Origin: an uncultured Isosphaeraceae bacterium
GTDB lineage: Bacteria; Planctomycetota; Planctomycetia; Isosphaerales; Isosphaeraceae
Direction of reading: 5' to 3'
Length of the DNA stretch: 64,000 bases
NCBI GenBank assembly: GCA_945957605.1
Contig: CAMFLR010000005.1
Location: 496,001 to 560,000 of the forward strand
The notes beneath the pieces are model-generated. The model was not told where the DNA came from. It was given only the letters and a program-made list of their open reading frames with translations, and searched no databases. The translations under genes were made by a program, and so were the position numbers. This document shows positions 37,160-45,329 of this stretch, piece after piece (position 1 is the first letter of the stretch; each line of letters starts with the position of its first letter).

Positions 37160-38965
37160 ATGACAAGGGTTGAGTTACTCATGCCACGCGGGCTCGAAGG
37201 CGACAACGGCGGGGAGGATGGCTGGAATGCCGCACTGCAAGCTGCCTCGCGCCTGACGGAACCCTTGCCCCGTCCGCTCGATCCACGGTTTCGACTCGAG
37301 CGAAACGCCCCATTTCTCACCGCGACCTGGGCCGATGCAGTCGATCACATGGCTGCGCACCTGACTGAGATTATCGACGCTCATGGGCCGCAGTCGATCG
37401 CTTTCTTGGGCTGCGATCAGCTTGATACCGAGGCGGTTTACCTCGCGGTCAAGTTGTTCAAGGGCTCGATCGGCTCGAACAATACCGCGTCATGCAGTCG
37501 CTATGCTGCGAGTTGGAATGCGGCGGCGGCCGGATTTCGCTCGAGTTTGGGTGCCGACGGCTCGCCCGCAAGTTTGAGCGACCTCGACCATGCCGATTGC
37601 GCGATCGTCTGGGGCGCAGACCTGGCGATCGATCATCCGGAACTGGTTGAGCGAGTGATCGCTCGAAAGCGAACGAGCCCGAATTTCGAGCTGATTGTGA
37701 TCGGCTCGGATCAATCGCCGTTATTGAAAGAGGCGGCGCTTTGGGTACCGATATCGCAGTCTGGCGAAACTGCGCTGTTCAATGCAGTCGCACGACTGCT
37801 GATTGAACACGATGCGCTCGATCATCGATTCATCGCACGTCACACAACAGGTTTTGATAGCTTCTTTCATCTCGTGATCGACGAAGACCTGGCCGACCTG
37901 GTGTCGGCTGCTGGCGTTCCGGTGGCAATCATTCGGGAACTTACGCAGCGAATCGCGACCTCGCGGGCCTGGATGAGTATTCACGTCGCGGGGCGGGAAT
38001 CGACGGGCAATGAGTCCGCGCAGCACAATAGCGTGATCAATTTGCACCTGCTGACCGGGCAAGTTGGTAAGCCTGGTGCAGGGCCACTGCCGCTCTCAAG
38101 CCAGTTCAATGCCTTTGGTGCGCGTGAAGCAGGGCTATTGTCCGATCAATTGCCTGGCTTTCGGTTCGTCGACGATCGTTCGCATCGCGATCAGGTCGAA
38201 TCGTACTGGAACCGTCCTAGCGGCACGATATCGCGAGAGACGGGACTATCGCCTGGTGAGATGATTGAGGCGATCGAGCGCGGACGAATCAAGGCGGTTT
38301 GGATTGCCGCCAGTGGTTCTGGTCGCGATTGGATCGAAGATCAGCCCGGTCTGCGTGCGGCGCTCAAAAAGGTCGAATTGCTGATCGTGCAGACGAACGG
38401 CATCGAGTGTACGTTGACTCAATCAGCGCATATCGTCCTTCCCGCGACGGACATCGCAGAATCGTCGGGGACGATGACGTCGAGCGACCGCGTTGTCTGT
38501 TGCCGCGAGCGTACCGCTAATTCACCAGGAACCGCCCTGCCCGATTGGCAGATTATCGCCATGATTGGGCAGGCGATGGGGTATTCGGGATTTGAGTTTC
38601 GCAAGGCGAGCCAGGTGTGGGACGAGTTCATTCCGCTGACCGTGGGGCGGCCATGCGACATGCGTGGGTTGACGTCGGCGAGGCTTTCGCGCGAAGGCGC
38701 GGAACGGTGGCCGTGTCCGACGCTCGGTCAATCCGGCGATGAACGTCTCTATGCCGATGGAAAGTTCCCAACGCCCGATGGCCTGGCGCGGTTCATCATG
38801 CGGCCGCACCGCGAGCCTTATGAAACGCCAGACCACGATTTCTCGGTCATTCTCGCCGATGGGCAGTCGATTCCCAGCGGGCAAGCGCCTCGCCCGATGG
38901 GGCCGCGAGCTCAGCGCGGTGACCAGGGACGGACGCGGATGTTCCGGAACGCCACCGGACCGTGA
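37160..38965 (+). CDS. NasA-like molybdopterin oxidoreductase fragment lacking both terminal domains
   Basis: 601 aa from ATG 37160. The middle clearly matches assimilatory nitrate reductase/formate dehydrogenase type molybdoproteins: ATWADAVDHMAAHL, HGPQSIAFLGCDQLDTEAVY, GFRSSLGADGSPASLSDLDH with ADCAIVWGADLA, NSVINLHLLTGQVGKPGAGP, FNAFGAREAGLLSDQLPGF and LLIVQTNGIECTL with IVLPATDIAESSGTMTS. The N-terminal 4Fe-4S cysteine domain is absent, the usual VDPR-type cofactor loop reads VIGSDQSPLLKEA, and the C-terminal dinucleotide-binding domain is missing: the frame ends by running 53 bases into the convergent DUF1080 gene. It is therefore a decayed gene or a non-catalytic paralogue. Its open length of 1.8 kb without stops argues for recent decay or retained use. 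Confidence 0.75.
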   Translation: MTRVELLMPRGLEGDNGGEDGWNAALQAASRLTEPLPRPLDPRFRLERNAPFLTATWADAVDHMAAHLTEIIDAHGPQSIAFLGCDQLDTEAVYLAVKLFKGSIGSNNTASCSRYAASWNAAAAGFRSSLGADGSPASLSDLDHADCAIVWGADLAIDHPELVERVIARKRTSPNFELIVIGSDQSPLLKEAALWVPISQSGETALFNAVARLLIEHDALDHRFIARHTTGFDSFFHLVIDEDLADLVSAAGVPVAIIRELTQRIATSRAWMSIHVAGRESTGNESAQHNSVINLHLLTGQVGKPGAGPLPLSSQFNAFGAREAGLLSDQLPGFRFVDDRSHRDQVESYWNRPSGTISRETGLSPGEMIEAIERGRIKAVWIAASGSGRDWIEDQPGLRAALKKVELLIVQTNGIECTLTQSAHIVLPATDIAESSGTMTSSDRVVCCRERTANSPGTALPDWQIIAMIGQAMGYSGFEFRKASQVWDEFIPLTVGRPCDMRGLTSARLSREGAERWPCPTLGQSGDERLYADGKFPTPDGLARFIMRPHREPYETPDHDFSVILADGQSIPSGQAPRPMGPRAQRGDQGRTRMFRNATGP

Positions 38966-39660
38966 TCGGCCTGGAAGAGAAGCGGTCCTTTCGTCATCTC
39001 CTTCTTCTTCCAGTTATCGCCGGTTGGGTAGAGCATCTCGACATCCTTGTGGACGACGGTGCCGTTCACCTTCGCTTCGACGATCTTCGCGTTGGCAATC
39101 TTCTTGCCCGTCGCATCGAAGCGCGCGGCCTGGAAGATGATGTCGAGCGTTTGCCACTCGCCGGGCGGCTTGGCGGGGACCGACTTGGGCGGGATTCCCT
39201 TATCAATGTGGTGATAGACAGGCAGCATCTCGGAACGGGGGTAAATTCCGCCAAGTTGTGATGCCGTGATGTCCTTCGCGCCGAAGCTGTCGGCGATTTG
39301 AATCTCGTAATAGCCGTGGAACTTCACGCCCGAGTTCGAGCCCTTGGGGACGTCGAATTCCATGTGCAACTCGATATCGCCAAACTTTTCCTTGGTGACG
39401 ATGTTCGGGGTGCGGCCTATGGGGCCGTTGTAGATGATCGTGCCGTCGCTGCCAGATTCTTCGGCCACGAAGCGCCTGGGATTCTTGGGGTCGAGCGAAA
39501 CGCTCTGCACGACTTTCCAGTCGGTTTTTGCGGGCACGAAGGCATCGAGGCTGGCCTTGGGGCCGACGATGTCGATCCAGCCGTCGCGATCATCCGCGCA
39601 GAGCGATGCCGAGCCGGCAGCCAGTACGAAAAGTCCCGCCAACCATGCGCGCCGAGTCAT
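38911..39660 (-). CDS. DUF1080 (3-keto-disaccharide hydrolase family) secreted protein
   Basis: 249 aa from the ATG at 39660, which begins a signal peptide (MTRRAWLAGLFVLAAGSASL). The mature part is a DUF1080 jelly-roll: GTIIYNGPIGRTPNIVTKEK, FGDIELHMEFDVPKGSNSGV, KFHGYYEIQIADSFG, PPGEWQTLDIIFQAARFDATG and GPLLFQADHGPVAFRNIRVR. Some DUF1080 members hydrolyse 3-keto-glycosides outside the cytoplasm; others are of unknown function. The 3' end overlaps the convergent molybdoprotein fragment by 55 bases. Confidence 0.92.
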   Translation of the reverse strand: MTRRAWLAGLFVLAAGSASLCADDRDGWIDIVGPKASLDAFVPAKTDWKVVQSVSLDPKNPRRFVAEESGSDGTIIYNGPIGRTPNIVTKEKFGDIELHMEFDVPKGSNSGVKFHGYYEIQIADSFGAKDITASQLGGIYPRSEMLPVYHHIDKGIPPKSVPAKPPGEWQTLDIIFQAARFDATGKKIANAKIVEAKVNGTVVHKDVEMLYPTGDNWKKKEMTKGPLLFQADHGPVAFRNIRVRPWSPR

Positions 39661-39716
39661 CGCCCTTCTCCCCGGAATCAATTGATGCCTTTTGTTCAAT
39701 CTACGGCGCGCACCGT

Positions 39717-40514
39717 CTATTGCAATGGCCTGGCGTCCACGACGTAGAACGAACGCGTACCGTCGCGGATGACGTCGGCGGCGCGATAACCGCTGGCAAA
39801 CGCTTTGGTTAGTCCTTGAGCAATCGCCGCACGCCAGCGCTCGGCAAGGGCAGCGTCGGTCGAACGGAGATTGGCGATTGACGGCGGGATTTCGACGAGC
39901 AACGGTTGATCGCTGGGGAAGTCTGAGATCGATCGAACGACGGGATTGTGCGGGCCTTCGACGAGTTTTGGGAGCGAGACGGAATAACTGACCGCTGTGA
40001 CCGGTTTGGGCTCGGTGGGCCATTCGGCGATGAGGCGATCGGTGGGAACGCCGGCGTTGAGGGCGTCAGTTCGCAGGCCGTACATATTCTCGAGGTAGCG
40101 GCGGCTCGTTGCGCCGAGGCGGTGGAGGTTGAAGAACGCGTTGCCGGACTGAAGAGGATCGAAGGCCCAGGCGATGAATTCGAGGCCGGCGGCGCGGGCG
40201 TATTCGCGCTGAATTTCCTTGATCTTGCCGCCGATCCCCTGCCCTTGATAACCGGGAATAATGCCGGTGAGCTGCGAATAGAGGCACCAGGAGTTATCGA
40301 CGCGTCCCAGAAATGCGAACGAGAGGCCGACGGCCTGGCCATCGGGCAAGAACGCGCCGAGCACGAGGCCGCCATGGTGTTGGGCACCGATCATCGTTGC
40401 GAGGGGGACGACGTAGCTTTCGTCGACGAGTCCCCACGCCTTGCGCTGGGCTTCCTGACAGGCGATGTAATCGGCGACGGATTCGGCCTTGCGGATCTCG
40501 ATCGGAGCGTCCAT
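39717..40514 (-). CDS. GNAT acyltransferase (COG3375-like), candidate amino acid N-succinyltransferase
   Basis: 265 aa. The N-terminal half is a GNAT fold: VADYIACQEAQRKAWGLVDE, GGLVLGAFLPDGQAVGLSFAF, and the acyl-CoA loop LTGIIPGYQGQGIGGKIKE. FIAWAFDPLQSGNAFFNLHRLGA and the C-terminal extension (about 150-265) are typical of the COG3375 family. The three minus-strand genes OSBS/NSAR-like, M20 and this one are tightly packed (gap six bases here). In Geobacillus a comparable trio of N-succinylamino acid racemase, M20 hydrolase and GNAT succinylates D-amino acids for conversion to L-forms. Family is firm; succinyl-CoA specificity is inferred from context. Confidence 0.82.
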   Translation of the reverse strand: MDAPIEIRKAESVADYIACQEAQRKAWGLVDESYVVPLATMIGAQHHGGLVLGAFLPDGQAVGLSFAFLGRVDNSWCLYSQLTGIIPGYQGQGIGGKIKEIQREYARAAGLEFIAWAFDPLQSGNAFFNLHRLGATSRRYLENMYGLRTDALNAGVPTDRLIAEWPTEPKPVTAVSYSVSLPKLVEGPHNPVVRSISDFPSDQPLLVEIPPSIANLRSTDAALAERWRAAIAQGLTKAFASGYRAADVIRDGTRSFYVVDARPLQ

Positions 40515-40520
40515 GAAGGG

Positions 40521-41663
40521 TCAAAGCTCGAGCAAGAGAAGGGCCAGCAGGGCCGTGCGTTCGAGCATGCCGCTGACCAAGATGTGTTCGTGAGAGGCGT
40601 GAGCGCCCGCGCCGGGAGAGCCGAGACCATCGAGTGTGGCGACGCCGATAGCCGCGGTGAAATTGCCGTCGCTGGCGCCGCCGGTTGAGCCTTCGGTGAG
40701 GTTCAGGCCGAGGCGAGAGGCGAGTGGTTTTGCTCGTTCGAAAAGTTCGGCAACAGCGGCTGTGCGCTCCATCGGCGGGCGTTTGATTCGACCGGTCACT
40801 TCGAGTTTCACACCGGGCGTGACGGGAGTGAGTTGCTTCATCGCGGCCTCGATGCGCGTGGCCTCGGCCATTGTGGAGATGCGCACATCGACCGTGGCGC
40901 TGGCGTGCGCCGGGACGACGTTCGCCGCGCTGCCGCCAGAGATCAGGCCGACGTTGATTGTTGTTCCCACCTCGGGGCGGGCAAGCTTATTTACGGCGAG
41001 AATTTGGTGCGCCAGTTCGGTGATCGCACTTCGCCCTTTTTCCGGCTCAACGCCCGCATGGGCGGCCACGCCTTCAACATTCAATTGCAGCACTCCCGTC
41101 CCTTTGCGGGCGGTTTTGAGTGCACCCGAGCCGAGCGGCGGCTCGACGACCAATGCGTAAGCAACGTCCCTCGCTTCGGTTTCGATCAGCGCGCGTGATG
41201 TGACGCTGCCGATTTCTTCGTCGGACGTCCAAAGGAACGTGATGGGTCGCGGCAGCGGCAAATCAAGTGCGGCGAGCACTTCGATCGCCGTGACGGCCAT
41301 CACGAAGCTGGCCTTCATATCGTACACGCCCGGACCGCGAACGATGTCGCTGTCGATCGCAAACGACATGTTTTCGAGCGTGCCGATCGGCCAGACGGTG
41401 TCGAAATGTCCGACGACCAGGCCGCGCTGAGTGGTCGAATTGTCATTGAATCGCGCGATGATATGATCGCCGCCGTTTGGATTGGCGATTCGTTCCGTTG
41501 TTGCTCCTAAACCCTGCCAGCGGTCGAGCAGCTTGGTGGCGAGCTCGTCGAGTGCGGATTTGTCGTGGCTTGGTGATTCGTGCTCGACGAGCGTGCGCAG
41601 TTGCGCGAGCATTGCTTTCTTGCGATCGTTGATCGCCGCGACGATGGAAGCTTCGCGGGTCAT
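40521..41663 (-). CDS. M20 family metallopeptidase, candidate N-succinyl-amino acid desuccinylase
   Basis: 380 aa, cytoplasmic. Carboxypeptidase G2/ArgE-type di-zinc amidohydrolase: GHFDTVWP with ligands H86 and D88, GPGVYDMKA with bridging D115, TSDEEIG with catalytic glutamate and ligand (149-150), and VEGVAAHAGVEPEKGRSAI in the dimerisation domain. A late histidine (GAHASHEHILV) completes the metal site. Its start overlaps the stop of the upstream enolase-superfamily gene by four bases. In the D-to-L amino acid pathway it would release free L-amino acid from N-succinyl-L-amino acid; an ordinary peptidase role cannot be excluded. Confidence 0.88.
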   Translation of the reverse strand: MTREASIVAAINDRKKAMLAQLRTLVEHESPSHDKSALDELATKLLDRWQGLGATTERIANPNGGDHIIARFNDNSTTQRGLVVGHFDTVWPIGTLENMSFAIDSDIVRGPGVYDMKASFVMAVTAIEVLAALDLPLPRPITFLWTSDEEIGSVTSRALIETEARDVAYALVVEPPLGSGALKTARKGTGVLQLNVEGVAAHAGVEPEKGRSAITELAHQILAVNKLARPEVGTTINVGLISGGSAANVVPAHASATVDVRISTMAEATRIEAAMKQLTPVTPGVKLEVTGRIKRPPMERTAAVAELFERAKPLASRLGLNLTEGSTGGASDGNFTAAIGVATLDGLGSPGAGAHASHEHILVSGMLERTALLALLLLEL

Positions 41664-42787
41664 CCGAACGTCCTTCCCGCGGCAGCGAAACTCACGGTTC
41701 TGAGCGTGTGTCGGGCGAGGCGCTCGGGGACGGGAAGGATGCCGAGTCCCGGCGAAATTGGCACGGGAATCAGGCCGTCAACCGCAAGGAGCGATGGGTC
41801 GATGATGTCTTCGTGATAATACTTGTCGGAACCGGAGATATCGCCGGGCAGCGTGAATCCGGGCAGCGTCGAGATCGCCAGATTCGCTGCGCGGCCGATG
41901 CCGAACTCGTGCATACCACCGCACCAGACCGGAACACCTCGCTCGCGGCAAACGTCGTGCACGAGTTTTGCTTCACTGAGGCCGCCGACACGGCTGACCT
42001 TGATGTTGATCACCCGCGCCGCCTTGAGGTCGAGTGCCTTTCGTGCGTCGTCTGCGCTATGAATGCTCTCGTCGAGGCAGACAGGCGTGCGGAGCGCGGC
42101 TTGAAGCTGGGCGTGGTCGATGATGTCGTCGTGTGCCAGCGGTTGTTCGATCAACAGTAGATTGAAGTTGTCGAGCTGCTTGAGGTGGTTGAGATCGGCG
42201 AGCGTGTAGGCGGAATTGGCGTCGACCTGGAGCGGCAGGTCGGGATATCTGGCGCGAACCGCGCGAACGACGTCGATATCCCAACCCGGCGCGATCTTGA
42301 GCTTGATCCGCTGATAACCTTCTCCGACGTAGCGGTCGACCTGCTCCATCAAGCTCGGAATGTCGTCTTCGATCCCCAGGCTAACACCCGAGCCAATTTC
42401 AGTTGCGGCGCCGCCGAGCAAACTCGCGACTGATTGTCCGCGCGACTTGCCGAGCAGGTCCCAGCACGCCATTTCAATGCCCGACTTGGCGAAATTGTTC
42501 CCTTTCACCTTGCCGTAAGCGGCACGCACCTCGGCAATCTCGGTCCATTCCTTGCCGAGCACGGCGGGGACGAGAAAGTCGTGCAAGATATGCCAGCAGG
42601 TTTCGGTCGTTTCGGGGCAATAGTAGGGATCGCTCGGGCTTGCAGTTTCGCCCCAGCCGATGAACCCGCCGCCCTCTGCGCGGATGATGATGTGATCAAT
42701 AAAAGACTTCCGGCTGGAGCTCGTGCGAAAGGTGCGCACGAGCGGCAGCCGGACGATGGCAAGGTCGATTCGGTCGATACGCATCAA
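41660..42787 (-). CDS. o-Succinylbenzoate synthase / N-succinylamino acid racemase family enzyme
   Basis: 375 aa. Enolase-superfamily enzyme of the OSBS/NSAR subgroup: catalytic lysines in IKLKIAPGWD (K162, K164), metal ligands D189 (QVDANSAYTL), E214 (LLIEQPLAHDD) and D239 (CLDESIHS), and the opposite-face lysine K263 (INIKVSRVGG). VWCGGMHEFGIGRAANLAIS closes the barrel. Members make o-succinylbenzoate for menaquinone or racemise N-succinyl amino acids, sometimes both. No other men gene is nearby, while M20 and GNAT genes follow directly, so the racemase role fits the context better. The gap to the upstream isomerase gene is nine bases. Confidence 0.88.
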   Translation of the reverse strand: MMRIDRIDLAIVRLPLVRTFRTSSSRKSFIDHIIIRAEGGGFIGWGETASPSDPYYCPETTETCWHILHDFLVPAVLGKEWTEIAEVRAAYGKVKGNNFAKSGIEMACWDLLGKSRGQSVASLLGGAATEIGSGVSLGIEDDIPSLMEQVDRYVGEGYQRIKLKIAPGWDIDVVRAVRARYPDLPLQVDANSAYTLADLNHLKQLDNFNLLLIEQPLAHDDIIDHAQLQAALRTPVCLDESIHSADDARKALDLKAARVINIKVSRVGGLSEAKLVHDVCRERGVPVWCGGMHEFGIGRAANLAISTLPGFTLPGDISGSDKYYHEDIIDPSLLAVDGLIPVPISPGLGILPVPERLARHTLRTVSFAAAGRTFG

Positions 42788-42796
42788 ATCAAATTC

Positions 42797-43744
42797 TCAG
42801 GAGCCCAGGGCTTCGGCGACGAGCTTTTTCATCTTGGCGAGGCCGGTCGCGGCGACCTCGGCGGCATCGCGCTTCCAGTATTCTTGGTTGAAGACTTCGA
42901 GCGAAAGTGCCACGCGGAAGCCGCGGGTTGCGAGGTCGCGCAGGAGAGGAACAATTGGCGCCACACCGTCGCCAGGATAAACGCGGTGGACGTCGGTGAT
43001 TTTGTCGCGTGGGGGATTGCTGGGATAGTCGTTCATGTGGATGACGTGGAACGACTCGGGCGTGAGGAATCGCAACCCACTGAGTGCGGATCCGCCTTTA
43101 TAGAGGTGGTAAACGTCAGGCAACATGCAGGCCTTGGGATGATTGGCCTCGATGACGATCGCCATCACTTCGCCTAGCCGGCTCATCGTTTTGGAGAAGC
43201 CCCAGAGCTCGGCCTCAGCAACGACACCGAACTGGTCGCCAAGCTCGCAGATTGCCCGATAGCGGTCAGCGAGCTTCAGGACATCGGTTTCGTGGCGATC
43301 GGTGAGTCCGACCGGTGGTGCGGCAATGCGTTTGCCGCCGATCGCTGCGACCAGCTCCATGTCGCGTTTCATCTGTTCGAGCCCTTTTTTGCGGCGGGCA
43401 TCGTCATCCACGCCCCAGTCCGCAAAGCCAATCGCAGACTCGACAGAGATTCCCAAGTCGCTGATCTGCTTCTTGAGATCGCTGAGCGACTTGCCGGCTG
43501 ACTTGTGAGCTTCGAGTTCGCGAATCCAGGGCTCGAGTGCGTTGTAGCCCGCCTTGCCGGCGATGGCGACAACCTCGCTGATCGGCAGCTTCTGACCCAT
43601 CACGGTGCTGGTGTTGAGCCCGAACAGGAATGGTGCCGACGGCGCGGGGCTCGCCGCTTGTGCCCGAGCGCCCGATGTGGCGACCACTCCAGCTCCAATC
43701 GCCACGCCCGCCATCAACTCGCGTCTGGTCAGTGTTCCGCTCAC
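42797..43744 (-). CDS. Secreted (Tat-like) sugar isomerase/epimerase TIM-barrel protein
   Basis: 315 aa from a GTG at 43744, chosen because the twin-arginine-like signal (TRRELMAGVAIGAGVVATSG) follows at once. The mature part is a xylose-isomerase-like TIM barrel: EVVAIAGKAGYNALEPWIRE, GISVESAIGFADWGVDDD, FGVVAEAELWGFSKTM, CMLPDVYHLYKGGSAL, VIHMNDYPSNPP and GFRVALSLEVFNQEYW with the last metal-ligand glutamate. Substrate unknown. It heads the minus-strand cluster leading into the OSBS/NSAR-like gene, though its exported nature makes a shared pathway doubtful. Confidence 0.85.
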   Translation of the reverse strand: MSGTLTRRELMAGVAIGAGVVATSGARAQAASPAPSAPFLFGLNTSTVMGQKLPISEVVAIAGKAGYNALEPWIRELEAHKSAGKSLSDLKKQISDLGISVESAIGFADWGVDDDARRKKGLEQMKRDMELVAAIGGKRIAAPPVGLTDRHETDVLKLADRYRAICELGDQFGVVAEAELWGFSKTMSRLGEVMAIVIEANHPKACMLPDVYHLYKGGSALSGLRFLTPESFHVIHMNDYPSNPPRDKITDVHRVYPGDGVAPIVPLLRDLATRGFRVALSLEVFNQEYWKRDAAEVAATGLAKMKKLVAEALGS

Positions 43745-43877
43745 GTTTGAACCACCCCTGCGCCGTAACGATTCGCAACCAAAAATCTGAATGTAGTCGA
43801 AGACCGGTCGTCGGTCCATTGGCTGGGACTTCTGGGCGTAAAGGGCGTAAGATCTTGGGTCGACGTTTTCTTTACGT

Positions 43878-45236
43878 TCAAACGAGGCGATTCAGCCGCG
43901 CGACCTCGCTATACCAGTGTGCCGAGAGCTTGGGCGTCCGTTTCTGCGTCGTGAAGTCGACGTGCACGATGCCGAACCGTTTTTCGTATCCCTCGGCCCA
44001 CTCGAAATTGTCGAGGAACGACCAGAGGAAATAGCCTTTGACGTCGAAACCGTCGTCAACCGCGCGATGGACCTCTGCGAGATAGGTTCGGAGATAATGC
44101 TGACGGTCGAGGTCGAGAATCTCGCCCTTGGGTGTGATTTCATCAGGAAATGCCGTGCCGTTTTCTGTAATGTAAAACGATTTCACGCCGTAGACTTCTG
44201 CCGCATGCCGGATGCCCCAGTAGAGCGATTGCGGCGTGAGCTTGATCCACCAGAGATCGCCGGTGGGATAGCCCTTGGGCCAGGGGAGCACTTCGGGCTT
44301 GCCGTCGGCACCGGCCCGAACGAAGTCGCCCGCGTAGATGTTGAGGCCGAGAAAGTCGGTGGGTTGCGAGATCAGTTCGAGGTCGCCGCGCTCGATTTTC
44401 GGAGCGTTCGCGCCTTCGTCCCGGAGGAATTCGTCGGTGTAATGGCCGAGGAAAACGGGTGCCATCAACTGGCGATTCGTCCGCTCGTAAAGCGTACGTG
44501 CGGCGGCGATATCGGCTTCGGTCTCGGTGACGGGAAGCTGGGGCGCCGGGAGGTGGTTTTGCACCAGGCCGACGACCGGATGTCCGCCGACGTGCTCTCG
44601 GACCGCGCGAACGGCATGACCATGAGCCAACAACGCATGATGGTAAGCCTGGTTCACGACAGCGCGCGACTCGCGACGGCCGGGGGCGAAGTAGCCGTTG
44701 TCGTAGCCGTTGCCGATGAAGCACGGGATCTCGTTAACAGTGAACCAACGTGATACGCGGTCGCCCAGCCGTTTCGTCACGGCTTCGGCGTACGGGCGAA
44801 AGGCGTCGACCGTCGCGCGACTGGTCCAACCGCCGCGGTCTTCAAGGCATTGCGGCAGATCCCAGTGAAACAGCGTGACCCACGGCGTGATTCCACGAGC
44901 CAGCATCGCGTCGATCAGCCGATCGTAAAACGCCAGGCCCGCTTCGTTAACGCGACTCGTCCCATCGGGACATACCCTCGGCCAGGCGACGGACAGGCGA
45001 TAATGCTTGAAGCCGAGCTTCGCCATGAGGTCGAAATCGGCCTCGTAGCGATGATAGTGGTCGCAGGCGACGGCCGGAGTGTCGCCGTTCTTGACCTTGC
45101 CGGGGATTGTGGCGAATCGTTCCCAGATCGACTCCGACTTACCGTCTTCCTTGCTCGCCCCTTCAATCTGCGCCGAAGCCGCCGCGACACCCCAGATGAA
45201 ACCGGGCGGAAATTCGTACGACTTGCGCGGACTCAT
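43878..45236 (-). CDS. GH1 family beta-glucosidase
   Basis: 452 aa from the ATG at 45236 (longer starts up to 45314 add non-family residues). No signal peptide, so cytoplasmic hydrolysis of imported beta-glucosides is likely. GH1 signatures: FPPGFIWGVAAASAQIEGA near the start, HYRLSVAWPRVCPDG, TLFHWDLPQCLEDRGGW, acid/base E169 in FTVNEIPCF (a variant of the usual TFNEP) and nucleophile E358 in YITENGTAFPD. FLWSFLDNFEWAEGYEKRFG marks the C-terminus. Exact sugar specificity (glucosidase, galactosidase or fucosidase) is not determinable. Confidence 0.95.
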   Translation of the reverse strand: MSPRKSYEFPPGFIWGVAAASAQIEGASKEDGKSESIWERFATIPGKVKNGDTPAVACDHYHRYEADFDLMAKLGFKHYRLSVAWPRVCPDGTSRVNEAGLAFYDRLIDAMLARGITPWVTLFHWDLPQCLEDRGGWTSRATVDAFRPYAEAVTKRLGDRVSRWFTVNEIPCFIGNGYDNGYFAPGRRESRAVVNQAYHHALLAHGHAVRAVREHVGGHPVVGLVQNHLPAPQLPVTETEADIAAARTLYERTNRQLMAPVFLGHYTDEFLRDEGANAPKIERGDLELISQPTDFLGLNIYAGDFVRAGADGKPEVLPWPKGYPTGDLWWIKLTPQSLYWGIRHAAEVYGVKSFYITENGTAFPDEITPKGEILDLDRQHYLRTYLAEVHRAVDDGFDVKGYFLWSFLDNFEWAEGYEKRFGIVHVDFTTQKRTPKLSAHWYSEVARLNRLV

Positions 45237-45329
45237 GGCTCGGGCTCCGAGGCGTTTGATTTGAGATTCGCTTGTGATTGCCAGAAGATAATCGGCGTTG
45301 GGAGGTTGCGACACTCCTTACTTTGTACG

